From assembly GCA_024449915.1 (NCBI GenBank), contig JAMZAV010003223.1, positions 1 to 64,000 of the forward strand: DNA of 64,000 nucleotides. Direction: 5' to 3'. The notes beneath the pieces were generated by a model. The model was not told the origin of the DNA. It did no database searches and saw nothing but the letters and a program-made list of their open reading frames with translations. Both the position numbers and the translations under genes were made by a program. This DNA comes from Sweltsa coloradensis (lineage: Eukaryota > Arthropoda > Insecta > Plecoptera > Chloroperlidae). This document shows, in pieces, positions 1 to 9,543 of this stretch. Each line of letters begins with the position of its first letter. Position 1 is the stretch's first letter.

Positions 1-201
1 ACCCCCTTCCTTTTTCCCCCCCGACGGCGACGAAAATGACAACACGGAGGATGTACGGAGCGACCACGACGCGGGGGAACCCCTGCCCTCCCCATACACT
101 TGTGGCTGGTTCTGACCAGCACAGGCCTGTCATCCCCTTGTCCCCCCGCGTCATCCTATGTCCCTCCCTTCTTCCCAATTGGTAAAGGTAATCGCAATTT
201 G
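1..201. other. Unassigned sequence at window edge
   Basis: C-rich start, then mixed sequence. I see no reading frame, tRNA or repeat end here. The last eight bases (194-201) are the left target-site copy of the hAT element that follows. Confidence 0.4.
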
Positions 202-683
202 CAGTGTTGGGTTTTCTTTTCGGGAACTTTTTCAGGAACGCGTTCCATTTTTAGTTAGAGGAACTTTCACACAAAAGTTACAAATTTTGGGGGAACTTTT
301 AATGAAGTTTTAGAAGTTCCTTTCAGTCTGAGAGATGGACAAAACCCACCATGCCTCTACATTTGAAACGGATTTAGCTGACACAGATATGAAAATCAGT
401 TGATAAAAAGCAGTAGCATATAATTTTTAGGAGGCGTAACCCCGATTGATAATCTGTCACATTTGCTCGCGACGACACAGCTTAAAAATCGAAACCTAAA
501 TCCTATGTAGGCTACCTACCATAATTATCTGATAAAGGAACTTTTAAACAGGAACTTTGATTATTTCGGGAACGCAAAAGTTCCTTTTTGTGGGAAGGAA
601 CTGTAACTTTTAAAAGTTCCATTTGAAGGCCAAGTTACTTAACTTTTTAAATTTCCTTTTTTGCGGGAACTTTACCAACACTG
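202..683. mobile_element. Non-autonomous hAT transposon with 8-bp target duplication
   Basis: The element begins CAGTGTTGG and ends CCAACACTG, the inverted copy. It is flanked by a perfect 8-bp direct repeat GCAATTTG at 194-201 and 684-691. An 8-bp duplication with CAGTG termini is the hAT superfamily signature. The 482 bp carry many copies of an AGGAACTTT-like word in both orientations (for example near 234, 259, 292, 540 and 600), possibly subterminal transposase sites. No transposase frame is present, so it must have been mobilised in trans. Confidence 0.88.
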
Positions 684-691
684 GCAATTTG

Positions 692-1615
692 ACGGAAGTG
701 TTATTTTGCATTAAATTTATGAAAAGTTAAATCTTCTTATTTTTCTTCAAGTTTACCCTAAATAATTTATATCATGTTTTAAATTGACTGCACGATTATT
801 TTTCTGACATTTGCATTGCTAGTGCTGGATGCTGTAAGCTGGAACCATTACATTTTCTAGGCCTACTGACCGCGCAGGCTAGCACTGTTGTTTACTGTGC
901 TCCCAGTAGAGCTAGCAGGCAACGGAACGCACTCGCCGGGAATAAAAAATAAATGCGCATAAACCAAATAAAAAAATAAAAAAATAATTTTCCGCTAGGC
1001 CTACACAACACACCAGCCACATGCCCATACTGCGTGAAGTTGGTCTTCCAACGAACCCAACAATCAATCAAAAATCCTCGACATCTGACATCATAGAATT
1101 ATGTTTTACAGCCAAACAAAGAACAAAACAAATCAGTGACAAGTAGGTAGGTAAAACTTATGTTCCAATAAAATCAATTTTTTAAATGGCGACCAGAAGA
1201 CGAAAGTAAAAACGACCGATTCAAGCCAACTAGAAGTGATGAGGCCTAAATAAGTCCACCATTTTACCTCCACAAGATTTTGATTTTTTTCACACTTTGA
1301 AAATAGGCCTATGAAGTCAAAAAAATATGTTAATAAATCAGGCCTATATTTGTTACACATTTGTATTTCTTCAGTTTTTTTCCAAGCAGTGAAAGGGTTA
1401 ATAATATGTAGTTATCTCCGTGTCATTCCTCCACTCAATTGTGTTTCAATCATGTCCTCCTTATAAACGCCATGCCCCCGGCTGTTCCTCATTACTTTAT
1501 TGATTTTATAGCCTCATCTACCTCTAGTCAATCTACAGAATGTTAGTAGTGTGATCATGAATATTAATTTATTTGTTAATTGTAATACCTACTGATTGTA
1601 TTATATTTGTTTTAG
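692..1615. other. Intergenic or intronic sequence upstream of the EEF1AKMT1 exons
   Basis: AT-rich sequence. I looked for the expected N-terminal exon of EEF1AKMT1 and found no convincing match. The 75-codon frame on the minus strand at 1133-1360 has no support. A polypyrimidine-poor acceptor (tttag) closes the stretch at 1615. Confidence 0.4.
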
Positions 1616-1763
1616 CAACTAAGCCAGTTTTGGTACGATAATAAAACTGCAGATGTGTTGGCCAATGAAGCTATCAGAGTCGTCGGAACCACTGGAAGGA
1701 TAGCACTGATATCATGTCCGACCTTGTATAACAGATTGAAGACCATATTACCTAGTTGCCAAG
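1616..1763 (+). CDS. EEF1AKMT1: EEF1AKMT1 penultimate coding exon
   Basis: 148 bases, starting after acceptor tttag in phase 0 and ending with one spare base before gttgta. It encodes 49 residues, from QLSQFWY through GRIALISCPTLYNRLK. The first-exon junction falls just before QLSQFWY, where the human protein has the same residues after its N-terminal helix region. Confidence 0.9.
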
Positions 1764-2646
1764 GTTGTATTAATTATCTTTAACATTTTATAGCTTTAAT
1801 TAATAACTTAGGTTAGACTACTGGTAGTTTATTTAATTTAAATTAATAATGAGAAGCTAGCTGCCTATAGCTAGGCCTATAGCTTCACATTATTCTTAGT
1901 GCCTGGCAGGTACGTTGGAACATTTTCGCTAATAAATTATTAAATACAAAATTAATATCACAAAAACACAACACCCTACGTTGAATGGTGAACCTTGGCG
2001 AATTGAAGTTTGAAACTATTTTGAGGTGGCGATATTGGCCGTGTACCGGATCAGCTAGGAAAAAATAGTTTTGATTTTCTAAAAGAGCCAGGTTTCAAAG
2101 CCATTCACTATATAGTATACTATTTTGATTTGGTAGCATATTTTGGAAAATAGAAAAACACGGTCAAATTGCCTTAAGTGTTTTCCCACAATTTTTCTAC
2201 ACCTAAAGGCCCACTAAAATTCACAACATAAAAAATTAAATCTTCTGTGCGATTCACATTGTTCTTACTCCCATTTTTTTTTTCTAGTTACGTTACTTGA
2301 ATTTGATGAGAGATTCGCAACTTATGGTGAAGACTTCATCCGCTACGACTATAAACAACCCTTGGAAATACCACGTAACCTGGAAGGGGCGTTCGACAAT
2401 GTTTTGGCCGACCTGCCGTTCTTATCGGAAGAGTGTTTGACGAAGACTGCCGTTACAATCAAGTTCCTTGCAAAGAGTAAAATTGTTCTCTGCACGGGAG
2501 CCATAATGGGAGATTTAGCCAATCGATTATTAAAGCTGTCTAAGGCTAGCTTTGAACCCAGGCATCAGAATAACTTGGCTAATGAATTTTCTTGCTTCTG
2601 TAATTACAATATTGACGAGTACATTTTAGCAGTAGAAACTATTTAG
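1616..2646 (+). CDS. EEF1AKMT1: EEF1AKMT1 (N6AMT2), eEF1A lysine methyltransferase 1, 3' part of gene
   Basis: Two coding exons, 1616-1763 and 2288-2646, join in phase (one base plus two, giving Val) to 168 residues of a protein that is about 214 in human. The family uses S-adenosylmethionine to methylate a lysine of elongation factor 1A in the cytosol. Visible family features, in order: QLSQFWY at the start of the first exon, the Rossmann-fold stretch ending GRIALISCP, EFDERFATYGEDF, then FDNVLADLPFLSEECL, KIVLCTGAIM, and the closing NLANEF. The first ~48 residues are missing (upstream exon). In the catalytic [DN]PP[YF] motif the first proline reads Leu (DLPF). The acceptors are tttag and tctag; the intron donor is gttgta. 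Identity rests on recall of the human protein; I am confident of it. Confidence 0.92.
2288..2646 (+). CDS. EEF1AKMT1: EEF1AKMT1 last coding exon with stop
   Basis: Starts after acceptor ttctag, preceded by a T-rich tract. It encodes the catalytic half and ends at TAG 2644-2646. Reading it only from the in-frame TTG at 2362 would miss 24 residues that match the family (TLLEFDERFATYGEDF). The motif at 2410-2421 reads Asp-Leu-Pro-Phe. Confidence 0.92.
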
Positions 2647-2775
2647 GCTGCTTGCTGCCATAAATTTTTTTGTAGAAAATGCCCACACATTTGGTGGGCA
2701 ACAAAACCAATTTATTTTCAATTGTAATAGTATTGTCATTATTATGGACAATTGCCAATTATTTACAAAATTAAT

Positions 2776-2781
2776 AATAAA
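2776..2781 (+). promoter_or_regulatory. Likely polyadenylation signal of EEF1AKMT1
   Basis: AATAAA 130 bases after the EEF1AKMT1 stop, in AT-rich sequence with no other gene nearby. This is the first canonical signal after the stop. Confidence 0.55.
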
Positions 2782-2871
2782 TGCATCCTTACAATTATTC
2801 CTTTGCTGAAACATTTTAATTTTAGTAATTATTTGGTACCTACCTACTGATTATGAAAGGTAATGAATGAC

Positions 2872-3272
2872 TAGGGATGGGCAAATACGTACATACCTAC
2901 TTTTCTAAACGTGTATCTTGGCTATCGGCGCCCTGGGGACTACACAAATGTATGTTTATTTCTTATTAGCTTAAAGTTAAAAAGTATTCTAATATGTATT
3001 TTGTTTAGTAATGTCCAACCTATGAAGAAATTTCCTAGTGTGCAACAGCAATGAGAAACACAGTAAAAAACTTTTTGCATTTAATATCCCTTTGGTAAAA
3101 AAGGGTAGATAGACCTCAGCCGCAAACTTTTGGACAGCGGTGGCCGGCGTGGTCGCACATAACTAAGTCAAAATAAAACAATACTACATTTGTTTATTTT
3201 TTTAGAGAAACAGCAAACAAGTCACCCATGAAATATGTTTACACATGAGGGCGTTTGACTGTCCCATCCCTA
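2872..3272. mobile_element. hAT-like element, TAGGGATGGG ends
   Basis: Left end TAGGGATGGGC and right end TCCCATCCCTA are inverted copies. The flanks (…TAATGAATGAC and GTAATGATG…) resemble each other but not as a perfect 8-bp duplication, so the insertion is old or the edges have decayed. About 400 bp, no coding frame. Confidence 0.6.
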
Positions 3273-3304
3273 GTAATGATGTATGCAAGTTGAGTCCTAC
3301 GATT

Positions 3305-4194
3305 AAGGCTCATTCATAACCAACTTAGGCCTCTAACTTAGCAGCTAACTTAGCCTCTAACTTTAGGGTTTCTGTTCATGATAGATATTTAGGGCCGCTA
3401 ACTTTTAAAAAGCCAAATGCCTCCTAGATGTTGCTCGTGGCAGAGTGCTTTTCAGCCATACCGTCGCCTCTAACTTAAGGTGGCTGTGCATGATAGATGT
3501 TTTTAAACCAATCACATCACAGATTTGCAGTGTTTACTTTTATCGCGCCAATGCTTGACATACAATAACATTCAGCACTTCAGTAAGTAGGCCTAGCCTA
3601 GCTCTACTTAGGTAGCATTATAGAATTGATTGACTATAGAATGTACAGTTTATTAAAACAATAATTGATGGTAAAAATAATAAACGTATTTATTTAAGAC
3701 AACGTGACGTAAGCCTTACATAAACCTCACATGGCCTAGCCCTAGCTGGGGGCTAGGCCTAGTACCGCAATAAACGTTAATAATACTGACAGTCAGTTGA
3801 CATTTCTGCCCCAATCGATAGCCAAATGTTTCTTTTATATTCTTATCTTTGTATAAAAACGAAGATTTTACATATAGCAGTGGCCGTTTCATGAATTCGT
3901 TCAATAGCTTTTCATCGAAACAATAGCTGATGTTCCTTGGGATCCATTTTGCTGTTGTCTACGTTTTCAATCGGATATGACCGGAAATTGTCGGCTCGAG
4001 TCTCTCTCTGATTGGTTAAAAGCTTAATGTTAAGTTAGCTGCTAAGTAAAAACCTTGGAGTTTGCAAACTTTCGGTTGCTGATAAGTGTAAGTTAAAGGC
4101 TAAGTTTTGGTCATGAACAGACGTGTTGTTTTCCATAAGACAAACCTTTAAGTTAGAGGCTAAGTTAGCTACTAAGTTGGTTGTGAATGGCCTT
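3305..4194. mobile_element. Foldback MITE of about 890 bp
   Basis: The left end (AAGGCTCATTCATAACC, then CAACTTAGGCC and repeated CTAACTTAG words) is matched in inverted form by the right end (AAGTTAGAGGCTAAG, then AAGTTGGTTGTGAATGG). The words TCATGAACAG and TAAGTTAGCTGCTAAG recur inside in both orientations. The 62- and 89-codon frames here (3716-3904, 4035-4304) are accidental. Confidence 0.7.
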
Positions 4195-4324
4195 TTACTC
4201 CTTCTCCTACTTTCTAATGCATATTTTATTTTGTAATTTTTGTAGGCTTTGCTATTTTTCTGTGTAGAATCTAGGTGCCCGTTAGGGCGCCGCACGCTAC
4301 ACACTCGGGCACCTTATACAGCAA

Positions 4325-4525
4325 CGTAGATTTAAATTGAAATGGATCTAGTTGATTATGTTAGCAGTTCTCAGTTAAATCATACCAGATGTCTGTTTAA
4401 AATTTCAGCAAAAATCTATTCAGCGATTCAGCAGATTTTTATAGTACAAACACACACCTACACACAGAATGACCGAAGTGCTGTTTAAATTGAATTGTAG
4501 ACTACGTTCGCGTGCTCACTTGTCA
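4325..4525 (+). repeat. Dispersed repeat D, copy 1
   Basis: Shares with 39310-39530 and 58870-59090 the run ATGGATCTAG(C/T)TGATT, GTTAGCAGTTCTCAG, TTTAAAATTTCAGC, TTCAGCGATTC and then CACACGCACGCA-like sequence ending near GAATGA. No coding capacity is seen. From its end to 5100 only AT-rich sequence without features follows; the frames at 4606-4872 and 4645-4854 overlap on opposite strands and look like chance. Confidence 0.65.
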
Positions 4526-5106
4526 AAAATAAGATTGCACAAATGTAGAATGGTACATGAGCTTGGCCCTTGTAGTAGATCTCATTACTTTTGAGTGTGT
4601 AAGGTTTGGCTTTATTTTTACAAGTTTTGTGTATGTGTATTCTATTACGAACTGGTACTTATTATTGGGAAATTAAGAAAAAGATTGTTTTGAACAAACA
4701 TGCAAATAAATTTCATGACAAAATAAAGATAAATTATTGTATTTGTGGTAAAAATGAAATTTACACCTCTAAAAACGATGACTACATGTACAAGTTTTGG
4801 CACCAATTCACCACTTTTGAAAAGAGAAAAAAATACAGGTGCATTTATTTTCACCGCAAATACGGTACCTGACTAAAAAAGACTGAGAAACTACGTTTTT
4901 ATAGTACAACCTACAAGTCATTGGTGCAGTAGGCCTATCAGTTGAGTGTCAGATTTGACATTGCCAAAGCCACATGATGTGGAGGTTGGAGGGTCAATCA
5001 AATATATCACCCCTACGGCCACTGTAGGCTCTATTTTGATGCTGAATGGATGAACATATGAAAATGAGCACTACAAAATGTTTTAATTTTACTTCATCGT
5101 TGTCTG

Positions 5107-5460
5107 TTACCATGCCCAACTCTGAGTTGGGTCGGCATTGAAGACAGGCCTCTCCATCTTCTTCTGTCCTGCCACCACTCCTCTTCTTCCACCTCATTCC
5201 AGTCTCCTCACTGTTCTACATCTTTTCTCACACTATTCTGCCATTGTTGTCGTGGTCTGCCCCTTGGTCTCCTACCTGGAATTTCCAATTCCATCATCCT
5301 TCTCGGTAATCTCGCACTTTCCATCCTTTTGACGTGTCCGAACTACTTTAATCTTCTCTCTCCAATTTGCTCTATTAAGTTCCTCGCAGTCACGTCTACT
5401 TGATCTCGGTTATCCTCATTCCGTATTCGGTCTCATCTAGTCTTACCCACAATGCTTCTA
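5107..5460 (-). pseudogene. LINE ORF2 C-terminus, truncated, one nonsense codon
   Basis: Read on the minus strand this gives RIRNEDNRDQVDV, then RNLIEQIGERRLK, a stop where Trp is expected, then FGHVKRMESARLPRR, GRRPRGRPRQQW and, one frame over, EEWWQDRRRWRGL. This is the usual end of a non-LTR retrotransposon reverse-transcriptase protein (…WFGHV.RM…GRP..RW…D…W). The endonuclease and polymerase parts are absent, so it is a 5'-truncated dead copy. Confidence 0.75.
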
Positions 5461-5590
5461 GTAGTGCTTTTATAAGAGAATTTATTATTTATATTAAGTA
5501 TTTATATATTTAATTTATATTTATTTATTTAATTTATAATTATTATTTATTTAATTTATTTAATTTATATATAATTTATTTTAGAATTTT
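5461..5590. repeat. AT-rich low-complexity tract
   Basis: Near-pure A/T built of TTTATTTA and ATTTATAT words from about 5476 to 5585, just before the first family-A copy. Confidence 0.7.
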
Positions 5591-6234
5591 AATATTTTAT
5601 TCGAAATCTCTGAACTTAGAACTCCCAAACGTTTTGAGCTTAATCGAAAAAAAAATTCTCATGAAAACCGCAATTTTTACGATTTTTTTCGATTTTTTAA
5701 AAATTTCTTCGACTTACAACACCTGCATGCTTTGTCCGATTGTAATGATTTTTTCACAGAACCTTAATTTTATGAATTGATATATTCGTGTAAAATTTTA
5801 GCGTTATCAAAAAAATATTTTTTACGAAAATCGCAATTTTACGACTTTTTTTCAATTTTAAAAATTTCTCCAGCTTATAACACCTACATGCTTTATCTGA
5901 TTGTAATCATTTTTTTACAGAACCCTAATTTTATGAATTAATATATTCGTGTAAAATTTGTGCGCAATCGAATAATTATTTCTTATGAAAATTTCAATAT
6001 TACGATTTTTCCTTTTTTAAAATTACGATTAATGTAAAAAAATTAAAATTAAGTTAATTTTTTATTAAATTAAATTAAATTTTTTATTAAAATTTATTTA
6101 ATTTTAAAAATATCTTCAACTTAGTATTTTTATTTTTTTTCACAGAAACAACAGTAAATCCGCATAACACATGGCAGCTCAATGCACCAATTACGCTCAT
6201 CCAACAACGCGGCGGGACTTAAGCGTTTTCCTAG
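5591..6234 (+). mobile_element. Helentron-like family A, 5'-truncated copy
   Basis: The 3' half of family A: internal ~165-bp subrepeats (TATAACACCTACATGC, CAGAACC(T)TAATTTTATG, GAGCGCAATCGAA), then ACGCTCATCCAACAACGC, the hairpin partner AAGCGTT, and CTAG at 6231-6234. The 5' terminal segment TTGGATGAGCG is missing. Confidence 0.75.
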
Positions 6235-6390
6235 TGTTAAGAATGGAACAGGATCACTGCGGTGGATGGGCCACAAAAGGCCTGCTTTTCTGTTTCATTC
6301 TGTAAGTTTGGTATCATGTGTACAAATTACAGAGACAAATAATAAATAATAAAGTAGTAGTATCACTTTTTATTTAGCATTTTGCTATTT

Positions 6391-7176
6391 TTGGATGAGC
6401 GTAGCGAGCGTAGCGAGCGAAGCGAAGATTCCATTTCACTACACTGGAGAAAAAAATCCGGGATGTTTTTTGTTTTTTTTTCTTTTTTTCTGTTTGTATT
6501 ATTGTGTGTTTGTTAACACGATTCCGGCTAAAACGATACTCCAATTGCGATGAAATTTTATGGAGACCTTCGAAATCTCGAACTTAGAACTGCCACGTTT
6601 TTGAGCGCAATCGGAAAATTATTTCTCATGAAAATCGCCATTTACGAATTTTTTCAATTTTTAAAATATTTCTTCGACTTATAACACCTACATGCTTAAA
6701 TTGATTTTAATGATTTTTTCACGAAACCTTAATTTTATGAATTAAGATATTCGTGTGAAATTTGAGCGCAATCGAAAAATTATTTCTCATGAAAATCGAA
6801 ATTTTACACGTTTTTTTTCTTTTTTAAACAAGTCTTTGACTTATAACACCAAACATGCTTTATCCTATTGTAATGAATTTTTCACAGAACCTTAATTTTA
6901 TGAATTAATATATTCTTGTAAAATTTGAGCGCAATCGAATAATTATTTCTTATGAAAATCGCAAATTTTACGATTTTTCCCTTTTTTAAAAATTACGATT
7001 CATAAAAAAAATTAAAAATAAAGTCAAATTTTTATTTAATTAATTTAATTTAAAAAAATTATTGACTTTGAAATTTAATTTGTCACAGAACAACTTTAAA
7101 AATCCTCAAACACATGGCAGCTCAATGCACCAATTACGCTCACCCAACAACGCGGCGGGACTTAAGCGTTTTCTAG
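6391..7176 (+). mobile_element. Helentron-like family A, complete copy
   Basis: Begins TTGGATGAGCGTAGCGAGCG. Near its 3' end the inverted partner (ACGCTCA(C/T)CCA) is followed by hairpin AACGC…GCGTT and CTAG at 7173-7176. A 5' terminal repeat whose inverted copy lies just before the 3' hairpin is the layout of Helentron (Helitron2)-derived non-autonomous elements. The interior is AT-rich tandem subrepeats and contains no Rep/helicase coding. Confidence 0.78.
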
Positions 7177-7347
7177 TTACAATACATTTCACAATACATT
7201 TCACAATACATTTCAGTTTCACAATATGGCCTAAAATAATATATTCAATTTTTATGTATTTAATGAAATTTCCCCTATACAATCTTCATAGGCATCTTAT
7301 AACTTCACATTACGTCATTGTACCTTAATCATAGACATTGTTACTTA
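7177..7347. other. Spacer between two inverted family-A copies
   Basis: Contains the word CACAATACATTT three to four times in a row (about 7187-7220) and nothing else recognisable. It separates a + copy from a - copy of family A, so their 3' ends face each other. Confidence 0.5.
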
Positions 7348-8152
7348 CTAGGAAAACGCTTTAAGTCCCCGCCGCGTTGTTGGATGAGGCGATATGGTGC
7401 ATTGAGATGCCATGTGTTTACGCGGATTTTCTGTTGTTTGTGAAAAAAACATACTAATTTCGAAGATTTTTTTTTAATTAAATTAAATTATATAAAAAAT
7501 TAACCTACTTTTTATAATTAAATTAAATAAAATAAAAAATTTAACTTAATTGTTTAATTAATCGTAATTTTTTAAAATAACAAATCGTAAAATTGCAATT
7601 TGCATAAGAAAAAAACTATCGATTCCCGCTCAAATTTAACACGAATATATTAATTCATAAAAATTAAGGTTCTGTAAAAAAAATCATTACAATAGGATAA
7701 AGCATGTAGGTGTTATAAGTCAAAGAATTGTTATAAAAGAAAAAAAACATAAAATTTGATTTTCATGAGAAATAATTTTTCGATTACGCTAAAAATTTCA
7801 CAGAATATCTTAATTCATAAAATTAAGGTTTATTGAAAAAAATCATTACAATCGGATAAAGCATGTAGGTGTTATAAGTCGAAGAAATTTTTTAAAAAAT
7901 CGAAAAAAACGTAAAATTGCGTTTTTTATGGAAAAAATTTCCCGATTGCGCTCAAAAACGTGGCAGTTCTAAGTTCAGAGATTTCGAAGGTCTCCAAAAA
8001 AATTTCATTGCAATCGGAGTATGGGTTTTAGCCGGAATCGTTTTAACAAACACAAAAATACAGAAAGAAAGAAAAAAAAAAAAAAACATTCCGGATTTTT
8101 TTCTCATTGTAGTGAAATGGAATCTTCGCTTCGCTCGCTACGCTCATCCAAT
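7348..8152 (-). mobile_element. Helentron-like family A, complete copy, reversed
   Basis: The minus-strand 3' end lies at 7348 (CTAGGAAAACGC…GCGTTGTTGGATGAG read on +). The 5' end at 8152 is CGCTACGCTCATCCAA. The interior has the same AT-rich subrepeats. The 85- and 62-codon frames at 7917-8209 are within it and not genes. Confidence 0.78.
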
Positions 8153-9418
8153 TATCCCGAGTGGGCTCCCATAAAGTACATTCATTATAAATTCACATTA
8201 GTAAATTAATTAAATTAGTAAATTCTCTAAAACTTCATATCTACAGCCTGCACAGGCTCTCATCCACTGTTGTCATATTCTAAGTCTTACTAGATAGGTT
8301 TTCCCACGTATTGAGAATCAGTTAAGCATGGTATTCTAACGTTTGAAGTGACAATATTCATAATTTTCAATTAAGGTAAGTGTAAGAAACTTTAAATAGG
8401 TACACGATATTAGTGTTTTGATGGAAATAAATAAATGCTTATGCTGTTGCATACATTTCTACAATATGCCTAATTTGATTATATTTTGTTTAAAGTACAT
8501 ACTTCACAATATCAATTTGCAAAAAGTAGGCTTTTGAAATGTTACAAAAAAGTAAAAGCAACACGACAACAGAAGGAGGAGAGAAAGAAAGGGGGACAAG
8601 GAACCTGCCACAACCTATCATTGGTTGCAATCGGCAATCAACTCAACTTGAAATGAATGGCATTTGACGCTGAAACGTAAACTAGGCTTTCCGTGTTGCA
8701 ACAAGATATGTGAACGTGAATTAGCTGATAGGCTGACATTATTTTTTATAAACACAATAATAATATTTATCTCCCCCCAAGGGGAGAACGCATTATCTGT
8801 CGGGAGTTATTGTGTTCTGCCTTGGGAGTGAAGAGAAATTCAGATGTACGCCCACAGAATGCATTAACTTAAAAAAAAGTACATCGCATATTTATTCAAC
8901 AAAGAAATTTTTCCGGGGGGGGGGGGGGGGGGGTAGAGAGAGAGAGAGAGAAAGGGGAGCTAGGTTGTCATTGATTAATTAAAGAAGAATAGCCTTCTTT
9001 AATCAATGCTGGGGTCCCATGGGGTGATATTGTGGGTGGAGGGCTAGGTAGGGGCCTACTGACCGTACTGTAGGTGTATGTGTGCTGAATTAAATATTTG
9101 TTTTTGCTCGGCCAAAAAGTAGTGAATTAGTGGGGAAAGTTAATAAAAATGTTCGTTTTTAAGACCATGACCAAAGATATTTCTTAAAATTCTAAATATT
9201 GATATAATCATTAATTTATAAAAGACGATAAAATGGAGATTCGAATTTCGTCATCTTTTGCTACGTACGTAGGTCAGTTACACCAGGACAGAAAAACGGG
9301 TTTATTTGACATACATGTTCCAGGAGTACTATAACGTGGACAAACAAACAAACCTAAAGAAGTTTCCCCACGTAATGTTTCCACCGCCTTCCTGGACTTC
9401 GTCAGGCATCCGCATTAA
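8153..9418. other. Region upstream of CEP43
   Basis: No gene seen. It contains a G homopolymer of about 20 followed by a GA microsatellite (8916-8952). A hairpin at about 8968-9009 has the arm ATTGATTAATTAAAGAAG, repeated inverted after a short loop. The word TTTGCTCGGCCAAAAAG at about 9102 occurs again at about 11866. Confidence 0.5.
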
Positions 9419-9426
9419 TATATAAG
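9419..9426 (+). promoter_or_regulatory. Possible TATA box of CEP43
   Basis: TATATAAG ends 33 bases before the CEP43 start codon. That would put transcription start only about ten bases upstream of the ATG, so it may be fortuitous. Confidence 0.25.
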
Positions 9427-9459
9427 GCGCTGAGAAAATTCTTGGATAAACAAATAAAA

Positions 9460-9543
9460 ATGTCGGATGAAGGCCAAGATGTTGAATTGCGCGTTTTAGT
9501 TGCTCAGACGCTTGAAAATAATGGTGTTTTGTCTAAAATTCGT
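9460..9543 (+). CDS. CEP43: CEP43 coding exon 1
   Basis: 28 codons from ATG 9460 (A at -3) to donor gtaagta. It encodes MSDEGQDVELRVLVAQTLEN and continues to SKIR. The in-frame upstream TTG at 9442 is not needed: the human protein also has its conserved block near the N-terminus. Confidence 0.88.

Noticed and set aside
1..1615. N-terminal exon of EEF1AKMT1
   Set aside because: No stretch encodes the expected ~48 residues with a donor; probably upstream of the window.
5465..5585. Centromere or replication-origin-like AT tract
   Set aside because: Short, low-complexity, and nothing else supports such a role.
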